Shown piece by piece: positions 10,817-20,150 of a stretch of DNA of 64,000 nt (position 1 is its first letter; every line of letters begins with the position of its first letter). Under the pieces are notes generated by a model. It was not told the DNA's origin. It saw only the letters and a program-made list of their open reading frames with translations, and did no database searches. A program made the position numbers and the translations under genes. This stretch comes from Pimelobacter simplex (GTDB lineage Bacteria; Actinomycetota; Actinomycetes; Propionibacteriales; Nocardioidaceae). The stretch covers positions 62,001-126,000 of the forward strand of contig JADCLI010000002.1 in NCBI GenBank assembly GCA_016803235.1, given 5' to 3'.

Positions 10817-11930
10817 GGGTGACCTCCCCCGCCGCGACCTGGAAGGTCGCGCCCGCCAGCTCCACCGGTACGTCGGCCGGCACCGCCGCGGTGACCAGGA
10901 CCTGCTCGGCGCCCGCGACCAGGCCGGCGAGCTGGACGCGACGCTCCGCGTCGAGCTCGGCGAACACGTCGTCGAGGATCAGGATCGGGTCGTCGCCGTC
11001 GGCGCGCAGCAGGTCGTAGGACGCCAGCCGCAGCGCCAGCGCGAACGACCACGACTCGCCGTGGCTGGCGTAGCCCCGCACCGGCAGCCGCTGGTCGTCG
11101 CCCGGACCGAGGGTGAGCAGCAGGTCGTCGCGGTGGGGGCCGACCAGCGTGACGCCGCGGCCGATCTCGTCGGCCTGGCGCCGCGCGAGCTCGGCCCGGA
11201 AGGCCTCCTGCGTGGGCTCCGGGACGGTCGGCTCGTAGCTGATCCGGGCGTCGTCGCGCGAGGCGCCGCGGGCGACCGCCTCGTAGGCCTTCCCGACGTA
11301 CGGCGCCAGGTCGGCGCTCAGCGCGAGCCGGGCCGCCAGCAGCTCGGTGCCGGTCGCGACCAGGTGGTCGTCCCAGACCGCCAGCGTCGCGAGCGCCGCG
11401 TCGCGGCTGGACCCGCGGGCGGCGTACAGGGTCTTGAGCAGGGTGTTGCGCTGCTTGAGCACCCGCTCGTGGTCGGAGATCAGGCCCGCGTAGCGGGGGG
11501 TGCGGAGCACGAGCAGGTCGTCGAGGAAGCGGCGCCGGCCGCCGGGGTCGCCCTTGACCAGCGCGAGGTCCTCGGGGCTGAACACGACGGTGCGCACGAT
11601 GCCGGCCAGCTCGCGCACCCGCGGCAGCGGCGAGCGGTTGATCCGCGCGCGGTTGGCCTTGCCGGGGTTGAGCTCGACCTCGAGCACCGCGGTGCGGCCC
11701 TCGCGGACCACGGCGGCGCGGATGACCGCCTGGTCGGCGCCGGCCCGGATCAGCGGGGCGTCGGTGGCGACCCGGTGGGACGAGAGCCGGGAGAGGTAGT
11801 CGACCGCCTCGACCAGGTTGGTCTTGCCCTGGCCGTTGCGCCCGACGAACGCGGTGACGCCCGGTTCGAGCTCGACGTCGACGTCGGCGTAGGACCGGAA
11901 GTCGTGCAGGCTCAGCCGTGCGACGTGCAC
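10809..11930 (-). CDS. recF: DNA replication and repair protein RecF
   Basis: 373 residues from GTG at 11930 ([17 protein letters not shown]). The open frame extends 38 codons further upstream, but a strong GGGAGGTGGAGGC precedes this GTG and family members start here. It is an SMC-like ATPase that helps load RecA at ssDNA gaps. Walker A GRNGQGKT lies near residue 33, the ABC signature region is near [15 protein letters not shown], and Walker [13 protein letters not shown] is towards the C-terminus. It forms an overlapping operon with the DUF721 gene. Confidence 0.97.
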   Translation of the reverse strand: MHVARLSLHDFRSYADVDVELEPGVTAFVGRNGQGKTNLVEAVDYLSRLSSHRVATDAPLIRAGADQAVIRAAVVREGRTAVLEVELNPGKANRARINRSPLPRVRELAGIVRTVVFSPEDLALVKGDPGGRRRFLDDLLVLRTPRYAGLISDHERVLKQRNTLLKTLYAARGSSRDAALATLAVWDDHLVATGTELLAARLALSADLAPYVGKAYEAVARGASRDDARISYEPTVPEPTQEAFRAELARRQADEIGRGVTLVGPHRDDLLLTLGPGDDQRLPVRGYASHGESWSFALALRLASYDLLRADGDDPILILDDVFAELDAERRVQLAGLVAGAEQVLVTAAVPADVPVELAGATFQVAAGEVTRA

Positions 11931-12014
11931 GCCTCCACCTCCCTGACTCCGTTCACGTGAGGATTCTCCCCCGAACCGCTCGGCGAAGGGGGTTTGGACC
12001 CCGCTCCGAAACCC

Positions 12015-12020
12015 TAGGCT
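12015..12020 (+). promoter_or_regulatory. Candidate -10 box for a leaderless GYF/TM2 gene
   Basis: TAGGCT ends 7 nt before the ATG at 12028 and there is no Shine-Dalgarno sequence, so transcription probably starts at the A of the start codon. Confidence 0.4.
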
Positions 12021-12027
12021 GAGCCGC

Positions 12028-12558
12028 ATGACGCAACCACCCACCCCTCCCTACGGCGACCCGGGCCCCTACGGCCAGCAGCAGCCGCCCCAGCAGCCGC
12101 CCCAGCAGCCGCCCGCGGGCTACGGCCAGCCGGCGTACGGCGCCTACGGCGCTCCGGGCGCTCCCGGCGGCCAGCCGGGCTACGGCGCGCCGGTGAACGG
12201 GCCGTTCTTCATCAACTACCTCGGCCAGGAGCAGGGGCCGATCGAGTTCGGCCAGCTCGCCCAGATGGCCGTCTCCGGCCAGCTCAAGTCCGACACCGCC
12301 GTGCGCACCGCCGACAGCCAGCAGTACATCCTCGCCAAGGACGTGCCCGGTCTGTTCTCCGACAAGGAGTGGACCATGGCGCTGATCTTCACCTGGCTCC
12401 TCGGCGGTCTCGGCATCGACCGCTTCTACCTCGGCTACACCGGCCTCGGCGTCGCCAAGCTGCTCACCCTCGGCGGGTGCGGCATCTGGTCGATCATCGA
12501 CGCGATCCTGGTGACCATGCGCAAGGTCCCCGACGCCCAGGGCCGTCCGCTGCGCTGA
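12028..12558 (+). CDS. GYF_2/TM2 domain membrane protein
   Basis: 176 residues. Residues 1-60 are a Pro/Gln/Gly/Tyr-rich tail ([19 protein letters not shown]). A GYF_2-like domain follows ([21 protein letters not shown], then [14 protein letters not shown]) at about 65-110. The C-terminal TM2 domain has two spans separated by [10 protein letters not shown] and ends at a short basic tail. TM2 proteins are small inner-membrane proteins of poorly known function; the GYF_2-TM2 pairing is common in actinobacteria. The gene runs rightward, against its neighbours, and is translationally coupled to the DUF2752 gene through an ATGA-type overlap. Confidence 0.85.
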   Translation: MTQPPTPPYGDPGPYGQQQPPQQPPQQPPAGYGQPAYGAYGAPGAPGGQPGYGAPVNGPFFINYLGQEQGPIEFGQLAQMAVSGQLKSDTAVRTADSQQYILAKDVPGLFSDKEWTMALIFTWLLGGLGIDRFYLGYTGLGVAKLLTLGGCGIWSIIDAILVTMRKVPDAQGRPLR

Positions 12559-12968
12559 TGGCGATCACCCACGCGCCGGCGACCCGGCGGCTCGCGAGCT
12601 CCGAGCTCGTCGCGGCCGCCGGCGTCGCCGCGCTGGGCGTGAGCGCACTGCTCTCCCCCGAGCACATCGAGGACGGGCCGGTCCTGTGCCCGTTCCGCCG
12701 GCTCACCGGGCTGCCCTGTCCCGGCTGCGGGCTGACCCGCTCGTGGACCTATCTCACCCACGGCTGGTGGCGCGAGTCGCTCGACGCCCACCTGTTCGGG
12801 GCGCTCCTCGCGCTGGTCGTGCTCGGCCTCGCGGCCGCCGTCGTCCGGGCCCGGGTACGCCGCACCCCGGCCCCCTCGCTCGACCGCCTGGTCCGCCACC
12901 CCGTCGCCGTGGTCGCGGTCGTGGCGTGGCTCGGCTGGGCCGTGACCCGCGCGGTCCTCGCCGCCTGA
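12558..12968 (+). CDS. DUF2752 membrane protein
   Basis: 136 residues. The CPFRRLTGLPCPGCGLTRSW segment at about 52-71 carries the Cys-rich signature of DUF2752 (CPGCGLTR). Three hydrophobic spans are visible, near 18-36, 87-105 and 118-135. The molecular role is unknown. Its ATG shares its A with the preceding TGA, so it is co-translated with the GYF/TM2 gene. The stop lies 3 bp from the end of the convergent gnd gene. Confidence 0.88.
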   Translation: MAITHAPATRRLASSELVAAAGVAALGVSALLSPEHIEDGPVLCPFRRLTGLPCPGCGLTRSWTYLTHGWWRESLDAHLFGALLALVVLGLAAAVVRARVRRTPAPSLDRLVRHPVAVVAVVAWLGWAVTRAVLAA

Positions 12969-12971
12969 GCG

Positions 12972-13880
12972 TCAGGCGTCCGGGTTGGCCTCGCCGCCCG
13001 GAGGCGGCTCGGTGTGCACGGCGTGCCCGCCGAACTGGTTGCGCATCGCGGCGATCGCCTTCATCGCCGGACTGTCCTCCTGGCGCGAGGTGAACCGCGC
13101 GAACAGCGACGACGCGATGACGTGCATCGGCACCGCGTTGTCGATCGCGGCCTGCACCGTCCAGCGGCCCTCGCCCGAGTCGTCGGCGTACCCGCGCAGC
13201 TGGTCGAGGTGCTCGTCGTCCTCGATCGCCTCGGTGAGCAGGTCGAGCAGCCACGACCGGATCACGGTGCCGTGGCGCCAGGACTCGAAGATCGCGGGCA
13301 CGTTCTCGACGATGTCGACCTTCTCGAGCAGCTCCCAGCCCTCGGCGTAGGCCTGCATCATGGCGTACTCGATGCCGTTGTGGACCATCTTGGCGAAGTG
13401 CCCCGCGCCCGGCGTCGGGCCGGCGTGGACCGCCCCGCCCTCCTCGGGCTTGAGCGCGTCGAAGGCCGGCTGGACCTTCGCGATGTCCTCGGCCGCGCCG
13501 CCGTACATCAGGGCGTAGCCGTTCTCCAGGCCCCAGACCCCGCCGGAGACGCCGCAGTCGACGAAGCCGATGCCCTTCTCCGCCAGCGACGCGGCGTTGA
13601 TCGCGTCGTCGGTGTACTTGGAGTTGCCGCCGTCGACGACCAGGTCGCCCTCGCCGAGCAGCTCCTTGAGCTCGGCGATCGTCGAGCGGGTCGGGTCGCC
13701 GGCCGGGACCATCACCCACACCACCTTGGGCGCGGGCAGCTCGTCGACCATCGCGGCGAGGCTGGGGACGTCGGTGACGTCGGGGTTGAAGTCGTAGCCG
13801 ACCACGGTGTGGCCGGCGTTGCGCAGCCGGGTGCGCATGTTGCCGCCCATCTTCCCGAGTCCGACGAGTCCGATGTGCAC
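12972..13880 (-). CDS. gnd: 6-phosphogluconate dehydrogenase, decarboxylating (short, YqeC/GndA-like form)
   Basis: 302 residues, the short form of the family. Oxidises 6-phosphogluconate to ribulose 5-phosphate. The Rossmann motif is GLVGLGKMGGNM at residues 4-15. Substrate and catalytic segments include DGGNSKYTDD, GVSGGVWGLENG and HFAKMVHNGIEY, whose lysine is the expected general base. Asp at the end of the second strand (GYDFNPD) suggests a preference for NAD+. Its place between dnaN and recF is the standard actinobacterial one. There is a 55-bp gap to dnaN. Confidence 0.95.
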   Translation of the reverse strand: MHIGLVGLGKMGGNMRTRLRNAGHTVVGYDFNPDVTDVPSLAAMVDELPAPKVVWVMVPAGDPTRSTIAELKELLGEGDLVVDGGNSKYTDDAINAASLAEKGIGFVDCGVSGGVWGLENGYALMYGGAAEDIAKVQPAFDALKPEEGGAVHAGPTPGAGHFAKMVHNGIEYAMMQAYAEGWELLEKVDIVENVPAIFESWRHGTVIRSWLLDLLTEAIEDDEHLDQLRGYADDSGEGRWTVQAAIDNAVPMHVIASSLFARFTSRQEDSPAMKAIAAMRNQFGGHAVHTEPPPGGEANPDA

Positions 13881-13935
13881 AGCGGTTCTCCCTCCGGTTG
13901 GCGGTGTGACGAGCGGTGCGGGCGGTAGGCCCGGG

Positions 13936-15081
13936 TCAGCTGAGCAGGCGGCGCGGCATCAGCAGGTAGCGGAACGTCCCGCCGTCCTCGGCCTCGCCCT
14001 CGTCGCCGGTGCCGCTGATGACGACCGGCTTCGAGGGCTGCGTGAAGGCCAGCTCGACCACGGACTGGTCGATCGCGGTCAGGCCGTCGAGCAGGAAGGT
14101 CGGGTTGAAGCCGGTGACCAGGTCGTCGCCCTCGATCTCCGCCTGGACCGACTCGGACGCCTGGGCGTCGTCGCCGGAGCCGGCGTCGAGGACGAGGGCG
14201 CCGTCACGGAAGCTCAGCTGGACCGCGGTGTTGCGGTCGGCGACGAGCGAGACGCGCTTGACCGACTCGATCAGCTCCTGGCGGTCGATCTTCGCCACCG
14301 TCAGCTTCTCGTTGGGGAACAGGCTGCGGACCTTCGGGAACTCGCCGTCGAGCAGGCGGGTCGTGGTGCGGCGTACGCCGCCCGGGCCGGTGCCCTCGAA
14401 GCCGATGATGCCGTCGCCGGAGCCGGAGGCCGAGAGCGCGATGGTGACCTCGGGCCCTGCGGTCAGCGACTTGGCGGTGTCGCCGAGGACCTTCGCCGGC
14501 ACCAGGGCGGCGAGGGTCGCGTCGGGCGTGCCGGGGTTCCACGCCAGTTCGCGCTGCGAGAGGCGGAAGCGGTCGGTCGCGAGCAGCGCGATCGTGGAGC
14601 CCTCGATCTCGAGGCGGACACCGGTGAGGACCGGGAGCATGTCGTCGCGACCGGCGGCGGTCACCGCCTGGGCGACGGCGTGCGCGAACGCGTCGCTGGC
14701 GACGGTGCCGGTCGCGGCCGGCATGTCGGGGATCGTCGGGTAGTCCTCGACCGGCAGCGTCTGCAGGGAGAACCGCGACGAGCCGCAGGTCAGCGAGACC
14801 CGGGCGCCGTCGAGCACCAGGTCGACCGGCTTGTTGGGCAGGCTGCGGCAGATGTCGGCGAGCAGCCGGCCGCTGACCAGCGCCTTGCCCTCGTCGCTCA
14901 CCTCGGCCGCGAGCGTCGCACGTGCGGAGGTCTCGTAGTCGAACGTCGAGAGCACCAGACCGTCGTTGCCGGCCTCGATGAGGAGTCCCGCGAGCACGGG
15001 CGCGCTGGGCCGGACGGGCAGGCTGCGCGCAGCCCAGGCGACGGCGTCGGCGAGGACGTCGCGGTCGACACGGAACTTCAC
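13936..15081 (-). CDS. dnaN: DNA polymerase III sliding clamp (beta subunit)
   Basis: 381 residues from GTG at 15081 (VKFRVDRDVLADAVAWAARS), with GAGAGGT upstream. The longer frame to 15126 begins outside the conserved family start. Three clamp domains are recognisable. The C-terminus reads FRYLLMPRRLLS, close to the conserved MPRL-type end that contributes to the binding pocket for polymerase and other clamp partners. It follows dnaA in the same direction across the 365-bp putative origin. Confidence 0.98.
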   Translation of the reverse strand: MKFRVDRDVLADAVAWAARSLPVRPSAPVLAGLLIEAGNDGLVLSTFDYETSARATLAAEVSDEGKALVSGRLLADICRSLPNKPVDLVLDGARVSLTCGSSRFSLQTLPVEDYPTIPDMPAATGTVASDAFAHAVAQAVTAAGRDDMLPVLTGVRLEIEGSTIALLATDRFRLSQRELAWNPGTPDATLAALVPAKVLGDTAKSLTAGPEVTIALSASGSGDGIIGFEGTGPGGVRRTTTRLLDGEFPKVRSLFPNEKLTVAKIDRQELIESVKRVSLVADRNTAVQLSFRDGALVLDAGSGDDAQASESVQAEIEGDDLVTGFNPTFLLDGLTAIDQSVVELAFTQPSKPVVISGTGDEGEAEDGGTFRYLLMPRRLLS

Positions 15082-15446
15082 GTCGTCGTACCTCTCACGT
15101 GGTGGGTGGGAGTTGCATCCTGCCACGTCGCTCCTGAGCGTCGCAGCGGGAGGCAGGCAAGGGGGATTGATCCACAGGTTGGCGGTCCGGAGGAGTTCCG
15201 GCGATCGAGATCCGCATGGAGGTACGGAGTGGTCATAGCGGTGGTGGAAACTGTGGAGAACCGACGTTTCCGCAGGTGAGCGGCCGGATGACCGGTGGAT
15301 GACGGCTGTGGACGAAATCGGGAGTCACAAGGATCCATGTGCACCCAGCGGCCGGTGTGGAGGGCCGCGCAGGTGCCTCCACGGAATCCTCCCCGTGTAG
15401 TTCTCACAATTCCGCAGGCTCTCTCCACAGGAATTGTCGGCCGGGC
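15082..15446. other. Putative oriC (dnaA-dnaN gap with DnaA-box-like sites)
   Basis: A 365-bp gap between dnaN and dnaA, the origin position in mycobacteria and streptomycetes. Sites one mismatch from the TTRTCCACA consensus are at 15168-15176 (TGATCCACA), 15252-15260 (TGTGGAGAA) and 15307-15315 (TGTGGACGA). A weaker site, CTCTCCACA, is at 15421-15429. The AT content is higher than the surrounding coding DNA around 15230-15420 (for example TTCTCACAATTCC). No exact consensus box was found in this gap; exact boxes lie at 17119 and 21047. Assignment as oriC rests on position and box clustering. Confidence 0.65.
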
Positions 15447-17048
15447 TCAGCCCTGCCGGGCCTGCATCTTCACCCGGTTGGTGAGCTCGCTGACCTGGTT
15501 GAAGACCGCGCGCCGCTCGCCGAGGAGCTGGTTGATCTTCCGCTCGGCGTACAGGACGGTCGTGTGGTCGCGGTTGCCGAACTGCGCGCCGATCTTCGGC
15601 AGCGAGAGTCCGGTGAGCTCGCGGCACAGGTACATCGCGATCTGCCGGGCCATCACCAGGTGCCGGCCGCGGCTGGGCCCGGTGAGCTCGTCGATGGACA
15701 GGCCGAAGTACGCCGCGGTCTGCGCGATGATGAGCGAGGCGGTGATCTCCGGCTCGCCGCCCTCGGGGATGAGGTCCTTGAGCACGATCTCGGCCAGCGT
15801 CATGTCGACGTCCTGGCGGTTGAGGTTGGCGAACGCGGTCACCCGGATCAGGGCGCCCTCGAGCTCGCGGATGTTGGTCTGGATCTTCGAGGCGATGAAC
15901 TCGAGGACGTCGGAGGGCGCGGTGAGCCGGTCCATCGCGGCCTTCTTGCGCAGGATCGCGATCCGGGTCTCGAGGTCCGGCGGCTGCACGTCGGTGATCA
16001 GGCCCCACTCGAACCGGTTGCGCAGCCGGTCCTCGAGCGCCTCGAGCCGCTTGGGCGGGCGGTCGGAGGTCAGCACGATCTGCTTGTTGGCGTTGTGCAG
16101 CGTGTTGAAGGTGTGGAAGAACTCCTCCTGGGTCTGGGGCTTGCCCTCCAGGAACTGGATGTCGTCGATGAGCAGCACGTCGATGTCGCGGTACTTGCGC
16201 TTGAACCGGTCCTGCCGGTCGTCGCGGATCGCGTTGATGAACTCGTTGGTGAACTCCTCGCTGGAGACGTAGCGCACCTTGGAGCCGGCGTAGATGGTGC
16301 GCACGTAGTGGCCGATCGCGTGCAGCAGGTGGGTCTTGCCGAGGCCGGACTCGCCGTACACGAGCAGCGGGTTGTAGCTGCGGCCCGGCGCCTCGCTCAC
16401 CGCGACCGCGGCCGCGTGGGGGAAGCGGTTCGAGGAGCCGATGACGAAGGTCTCGAAGGTGTACTTGGGGTTGAGGCGCGACTCGCCGCTCGGAGTCGCG
16501 GGCGGTACGACCGCGCTCGGGATCGGGCCCAGGTCGGGGGCGAGGGTCGATGAGTCGACAGGTGGATTTGTCGACATGGCGACATGTCGATCCTGGCGCT
16601 CGACGGGCGCGGCGGCCTCACGGGGACGCTCGTACGCCGGCGCGGCCTCGAAGGAGTCGTAGCCGGACGGCTCGCCGTAGGCCGGGCCGCCGTCGTACGG
16701 CGACGGGGCGGCCGGCTCCTGGCCGAGCTCGTGGCGCAGCGAGGCGTCGACGGTCACCGCGAGCTGCACGTCGTGGCCGAACCGGTCGGTCAGCGCGTCC
16801 TCGAGCTCGCCGCGCAGCCGGCCCTCGAGGCGCTTGCGGGTGAAGTCGTCGGGCACGGCGACGATCGCGGTCGTCCCGTGCAAGGTCACGGGGCGGCTGG
16901 CCTGGAGCCAGGCGCGCTGGTGGGTCTGCAGCTCGCCGACCACCGTCGTCCACTCGTGGACGAGGCGTGCGGTCGCCGGATCGACGGGCGGGGTGTCCGG
17001 GCCGGGGGTGTTGGTCTCGTCCTGGGGCTGATCCGGGTTGCCGGTCAC
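15447..17048 (-). CDS. dnaA: Chromosomal replication initiator protein DnaA
   Basis: 533 residues from GTG at 17048 (VTGNPDQPQ), preceded by AGAGGGAG. An upstream GTG at 17126 lies inside a DnaA box and is unlikely. Domain I covers about the first 90 residues. Domain II is long and low-complexity, rich in Pro, Ala and Tyr. The AAA+ domain has Walker [10 protein letters not shown] and Walker [11 protein letters not shown]. The domain IV DNA-binding signature is [15 protein letters not shown]. The domain II coding DNA contains a cluster of GTCGAC-type palindromes (16547-16590) that reappears downstream of parB. Confidence 0.98.
   Translation of the reverse strand: MTGNPDQPQDETNTPGPDTPPVDPATARLVHEWTTVVGELQTHQRAWLQASRPVTLHGTTAIVAVPDDFTRKRLEGRLRGELEDALTDRFGHDVQLAVTVDASLRHELGQEPAAPSPYDGGPAYGEPSGYDSFEAAPAYERPREAAAPVERQDRHVAMSTNPPVDSSTLAPDLGPIPSAVVPPATPSGESRLNPKYTFETFVIGSSNRFPHAAAVAVSEAPGRSYNPLLVYGESGLGKTHLLHAIGHYVRTIYAGSKVRYVSSEEFTNEFINAIRDDRQDRFKRKYRDIDVLLIDDIQFLEGKPQTQEEFFHTFNTLHNANKQIVLTSDRPPKRLEALEDRLRNRFEWGLITDVQPPDLETRIAILRKKAAMDRLTAPSDVLEFIASKIQTNIRELEGALIRVTAFANLNRQDVDMTLAEIVLKDLIPEGGEPEITASLIIAQTAAYFGLSIDELTGPSRGRHLVMARQIAMYLCRELTGLSLPKIGAQFGNRDHTTVLYAERKINQLLGERRAVFNQVSELTNRVKMQARQG
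16547..16590. repeat. Cluster of TCGA-centred palindromes inside dnaA
   Basis: TCGATGAGTCGA at 16547-16558, TGTCGACA at 16569-16576 and GACATGTC at 16581-16588 lie within 44 bp. The reverse complement of the first (TCGACTCATCGA) and the palindrome TGTCGACA both recur at 23201-23222. They encode part of domain II ([13 protein letters not shown]). Confidence 0.5.
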
Positions 17049-17118
17049 GCCACTCCCTCTCGCTCGTCTCTGTCCCGAGGAGTCGGACCGCGTCGCGGTC
17101 GGCGCTGGCTCCACAGGT

Positions 17119-17342
17119 TTGTCCACAGGTTGTGAACTCTTGCATCATCAGGCCGACGATGCCGAACCGAGACCGGTCCGGAACCTCCCCTGTCGACTGT
17201 TTGCGCAGGTCAGCAGCGCTTTCCCGAGTAGAAGGGAGCAACCGTGCGACGTACGTCGACCGAGGTGGCCGGCACCGGCGGGGAATCCCGGATCCGTCGA
17301 ACCTAACCGCCCGGGTACCTGTGGATCAACCCGCTATCCACA
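17119..17342. other. DnaA-box cluster in the dnaA-rpmH gap
   Basis: An exact TTGTCCACA is at 17119-17127. TGTGGATCA at 17320-17328 and CTATCCACA at 17334-17342 are each one mismatch from consensus. The whole 17049-17598 gap (550 bp) carries divergent upstream regions for dnaA and rpmH, so these boxes may serve dnaA autoregulation or extend the origin. No gene was seen in the gap. Confidence 0.6.
17198..17213. repeat. 16-nt sequence shared with the dnaB leader
   Basis: TGTTTGCGCAGGTCAG occurs here and, identically and in the same orientation, at 58046-58061 upstream of dnaB. It lies about 150 bp upstream of dnaA and 385 bp upstream of rpmH. Confidence 0.6.
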
Positions 17343-17598
17343 GGTTTTGTCCGTGCCCGCCCACCGGTTCGCCGACGGCCCTCGGAGCGCCGCCGGTTTG
17401 ACCCCCGATCCGGCGTCCGCGTACCGTTGATTGGTCAACCGGTGTCGACCGGTGCCGCATGTCCACGACGCCCCGGATTCCCCCCGGTCATCGTGGCTGC
17501 GCGGTGCCGGCCGACGTGCTGTGCGGGCTCCCGATCGGGGCTCGCGTCCGGCGCCCGGGGACCCTTCCCGACATCTGCATCATCCTGAGAGGCCGATC

Positions 17599-17736
17599 GT
17601 GAGCAAGCGGACGTACCAGCCCAACAACCGTCGTCGCCACAAGGTGCACGGTTTCCGACTGCGCATGCGCACCCGCGCCGGTCGCGCCATCCTGGCGAAC
17701 CGTCGCCGGAAGGGCCGTTCGAGCCTGTCCGTCTGA
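17599..17736 (+). CDS. rpmH: 50S ribosomal protein L34
   Basis: 45 residues from GTG at 17599: starts [18 protein letters not shown] and ends RKGRSSLSV. This is the canonical L34 length and sequence. A longer in-frame extension to 17431 is not conserved-looking and is left out. It heads the rightward rpmH-rnpA-yidD-yidC-khpB-rsmG-parAB series that mirrors the bacterial origin-region order. Confidence 0.98.
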   Translation: MSKRTYQPNNRRRHKVHGFRLRMRTRAGRAILANRRRKGRSSLSV

Positions 17737-17779
17737 GGACGGACCAGCGTGTCCGCCCAGCGGTTCCCGTGGGGCTGAC

Positions 17780-18172
17780 GTGCTCGCCGCCGACCAGCGG
17801 CTGACCGAGCCGGACCTGTTCCGGGCTGTCAGCCGCAAGGGTCGCCGTGCCGGCTCGCGCACCCTCGTCGCCCACCTGCTGCTCCCTGACGAGCAGCAGG
17901 TTGTCGGCATGTCCGGGGACCGTGCGCGGGACCTCCCCGGCCCTCGGGCGGGCTTCGTGGTCAGCAAGGCCGTCGGCAACGCTGTCGTCCGCAACCGCGT
18001 GAAGCGGCGGCTGCGGCACGCCGTGCGACCGGCGCTCGCGGGCCTGCCCGCCGGCTCCGTGCTCGTCGTGCGCGCCCAGGCGGCGGCCGCCGATGCGTCG
18101 TACCCGGAACTGGGCGCCGACCTCGCACGTTGTCTTGATCGCGTGACCACGCCCGGTCAGGAGGCGCGATGA
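17780..18172 (+). CDS. rnpA: Ribonuclease P protein component
   Basis: 130 residues from GTG at 17780 (43 bp after rpmH). RnpA binds the RNase P RNA and helps process tRNA 5' ends. The signature [10 protein letters not shown] is at about 73-82, preceded by [13 protein letters not shown]. The N-terminal half includes an extra loop around residues 40-58 ([18 protein letters not shown]), longer than in many homologues. The end overlaps the yidD start by 4 bp (ATGA). Confidence 0.96.
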   Translation: MLAADQRLTEPDLFRAVSRKGRRAGSRTLVAHLLLPDEQQVVGMSGDRARDLPGPRAGFVVSKAVGNAVVRNRVKRRLRHAVRPALAGLPAGSVLVVRAQAAAADASYPELGADLARCLDRVTTPGQEAR

Positions 18173-18495
18173 AGTGGTTGCTCATCGGCCTGGTGCGCGG
18201 CTACCAGCTGGTCATCAGCCCGCTGCTGGGCCCGACCTGCCGCTACTACCCGTCGTGCTCGGCGTACGCCGTCCAGGCGCTGCAGGTGCACGGTGCGTTC
18301 CGCGGCAGCTGGCTCGCCGTACGACGGCTGCTGCGCTGCCACCCCTGGTCCCCCGGCGGCGTCGACCACGTCCCGCCGCGGCGCGGGCACGCGCACGACG
18401 ACCCCTCCCCCGCGTCTGCGGCCCCTCGGGCTGAGCGCGACTCCGAACTCCGCCCGGCGACCGCCGGGCGTCACCCCTTCCAGCAAGGAGCCTGA
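18169..18495 (+). CDS. yidD: Membrane protein insertion efficiency factor YidD
   Basis: 108 residues. The core has [18 protein letters not shown] followed by [20 protein letters not shown] and GGVDHVP, with the three conserved cysteines of the family. An N-terminal amphipathic helix ([14 protein letters not shown]) would lie on the inner face of the membrane. A 35-residue charged tail follows the conserved part. It is co-translated with rnpA (4-bp overlap) and lies 3 bp before yidC, whose insertase function it is thought to support. Confidence 0.95.
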   Translation: MKWLLIGLVRGYQLVISPLLGPTCRYYPSCSAYAVQALQVHGAFRGSWLAVRRLLRCHPWSPGGVDHVPPRRGHAHDDPSPASAAPRAERDSELRPATAGRHPFQQGA

Positions 18496-18498
18496 TTC

Positions 18499-19566
18499 GT
18501 GGGCATCATCGGCGACATCGGCCACTTCATCATGGTGCCGCTGTACTACATCATCTCCGCGGTGCTCATCGGCTGGCACGAGCTGTTCAGCCTGTTCCTC
18601 GACGCCGACGGCGGTCTGTCCTGGGCGCTGTCGATCATCGGCCTGACCCTGGTCATCCGGGCGGCGCTGATCCCGCTGTTCGTCAAGCAGATCAAGTCCA
18701 GCCGCAACATGCAGCTGCTGCAGCCCAAGGTGAAGGAGCTGCAGAAGAAGTACGGCCACGACCGGCAGAAGCTGGCCGAGGAGACGATGAAGCTCTACAA
18801 GGACGCGGGCACCAACCCGTTCGCGTCCTGCCTGCCGATCCTGCTGCAGATGCCGATCTTCTTCGCGCTGTTCCGCCTGCTCGACCAGGCCGCGAAGACC
18901 GGCAAGCCGCACGGCTTCCTCGACGCGGAGCGCGCCCAGCAGTTCGGCCAGGCCGACATCTTCGGCAGCATCCCGATCGCCGACTCCTTCTGGGGCTCGC
19001 GCACCTGGGGCGAGGACCCCAACGGCCTGGTCATGGGCGTGGCCCTGTTCCTGGTCCTCGCGATGACGGCCACCACCTTCTTCACCCAGCGTCAGCTGAT
19101 GGCCAAGAACATGCCGGCCGAGGCGATGAGCGGCCCGTACGCGCAGCAGCAGAAGATGCTGCTCTACATCCTCCCGGTGGCCTTCGGCCTCGGCGGTGTC
19201 GCGTTCCCGATCGGTGTCCTCCTCTACTGGACCACCTCGAACCTGTGGACGATGGGCCAGCAGTTCTACGTCATCCGCAACAACCCCGCCCCCGGCACGC
19301 CGGCCTTCGAGGCCAAGCAGCAGCGGGACAAGGCGAAGGCGGCCCGGCACGGGCACGCCGCGACCGAGACGGTCACCGAGGCGGCCCCGGAGCCGGAGCA
19401 CCGGCCCAGCACGCGCCAGCAGCCCAAGCGGCAGAGCCGGGCGCAGCGCAAGACCACGCCGAAGCCGGGCGGCGCCGCCGCCGGCAGTGGCGCCAAGAAC
19501 CCGTCGGCCGACTGGGAGAGCTACGACCCCGAGGCCGGAACCGAGACGAACGGAGACACCAAGTGA
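18499..19566 (+). CDS. yidC: Membrane protein insertase YidC
   Basis: 355 residues from GTG at 18499, with AAGGAG upstream. This is the Oxa1-type core without the large periplasmic P1 domain of proteobacterial YidC. Spans lie near residues 12-32, 38-62, 109-128, 176-196 and 222-245. The hydrophilic-groove arginine lies in the first conserved segment (TLVIRAALIPLFVKQIKSS). The C-terminal 90 residues are basic and Ala/Pro-rich (RQQPKRQSRAQRK), as in ribosome-contacting tails. The stop overlaps the khpB start (GTGA). Confidence 0.97.
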   Translation: MGIIGDIGHFIMVPLYYIISAVLIGWHELFSLFLDADGGLSWALSIIGLTLVIRAALIPLFVKQIKSSRNMQLLQPKVKELQKKYGHDRQKLAEETMKLYKDAGTNPFASCLPILLQMPIFFALFRLLDQAAKTGKPHGFLDAERAQQFGQADIFGSIPIADSFWGSRTWGEDPNGLVMGVALFLVLAMTATTFFTQRQLMAKNMPAEAMSGPYAQQQKMLLYILPVAFGLGGVAFPIGVLLYWTTSNLWTMGQQFYVIRNNPAPGTPAFEAKQQRDKAKAARHGHAATETVTEAAPEPEHRPSTRQQPKRQSRAQRKTTPKPGGAAAGSGAKNPSADWESYDPEAGTETNGDTK

Positions 19567-20135
19567 GCGCCGAGACCGAGACCGGTACCGAGGTCGTGAC
19601 CGAGGCGGAGGAGGCGACGGTCGACAGCGACCGTGCTGAGGACGTCCGGGACGACGCTCCGGCCGCCGAGGGCGACCGTATCTCCCGCCTCGAGCAGGAG
19701 GGCGACATCGCTGCGGACTACCTCGAGGAGCTCCTCGACATCGCCGACCTCGACGGAGACCTGGACATCGACGTGGAGGCCGATCGGGCCGCCGTGTCGA
19801 TCGTCGGCGCCGACCTGGCCCAGCTCGTGGGCCGCGACGGCAAGGTGCTCGAGGCGCTGCAGGAGCTGACCCGGCTGGCGGTCTACCGGGAGACCGGCGA
19901 GCGCTCGCGGCTGATGCTCGACATCTCCGGCTTCCGTGCCGACAAGCGCACCCGGCTGACCCAGCTGGGCACCGAGACGGCCGCCGAGGTCGCCAAGTCC
20001 GGCGAGCCGGTCTCGCTGGAGCCGATGACGCCCTTCGAGCGCAAGATCGTGCACGACGCCGTGGCGGCCGCCGGCCTCCGCTCGGAGTCCGCCGGTGTCG
20101 AGCCGCGGCGCTACGTCGTGGTCCTGCCGGCCTGA
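19563..20135 (+). CDS. khpB: KH-R3H RNA-binding protein KhpB (Jag/SpoIIIJ-associated family)
   Basis: 190 residues from GTG at 19563, overlapping the yidC stop. The first 45 residues are acidic (EVVTEAEEATVDSD). A KH domain with the GxxG loop GRDG lies at about 93-96, and an R3H domain containing PFERKIVHDAV is at the C-terminus. KhpB binds RNA and is tied to cell elongation and division in Gram-positive bacteria. Only the family assignment can be read from the sequence. The yidC-khpB-rsmG order is widely conserved. Confidence 0.93.
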   Translation: MSAETETGTEVVTEAEEATVDSDRAEDVRDDAPAAEGDRISRLEQEGDIAADYLEELLDIADLDGDLDIDVEADRAAVSIVGADLAQLVGRDGKVLEALQELTRLAVYRETGERSRLMLDISGFRADKRTRLTQLGTETAAEVAKSGEPVSLEPMTPFERKIVHDAVAAAGLRSESAGVEPRRYVVVLPA

Positions 20136-20150
20136 CGACCCCCTGTCGAC

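Noticed and set aside
10817..12044. Longer RecF starting at 12044
   Set aside because: The 38 extra codons are unlike RecF, and a strong ribosome binding site marks GTG 11930.
17049..17126. Upstream GTG extension of dnaA (start at 17126)
   Set aside because: The codon lies inside an exact DnaA box, has no ribosome binding site, and the added residues are not domain I-like.
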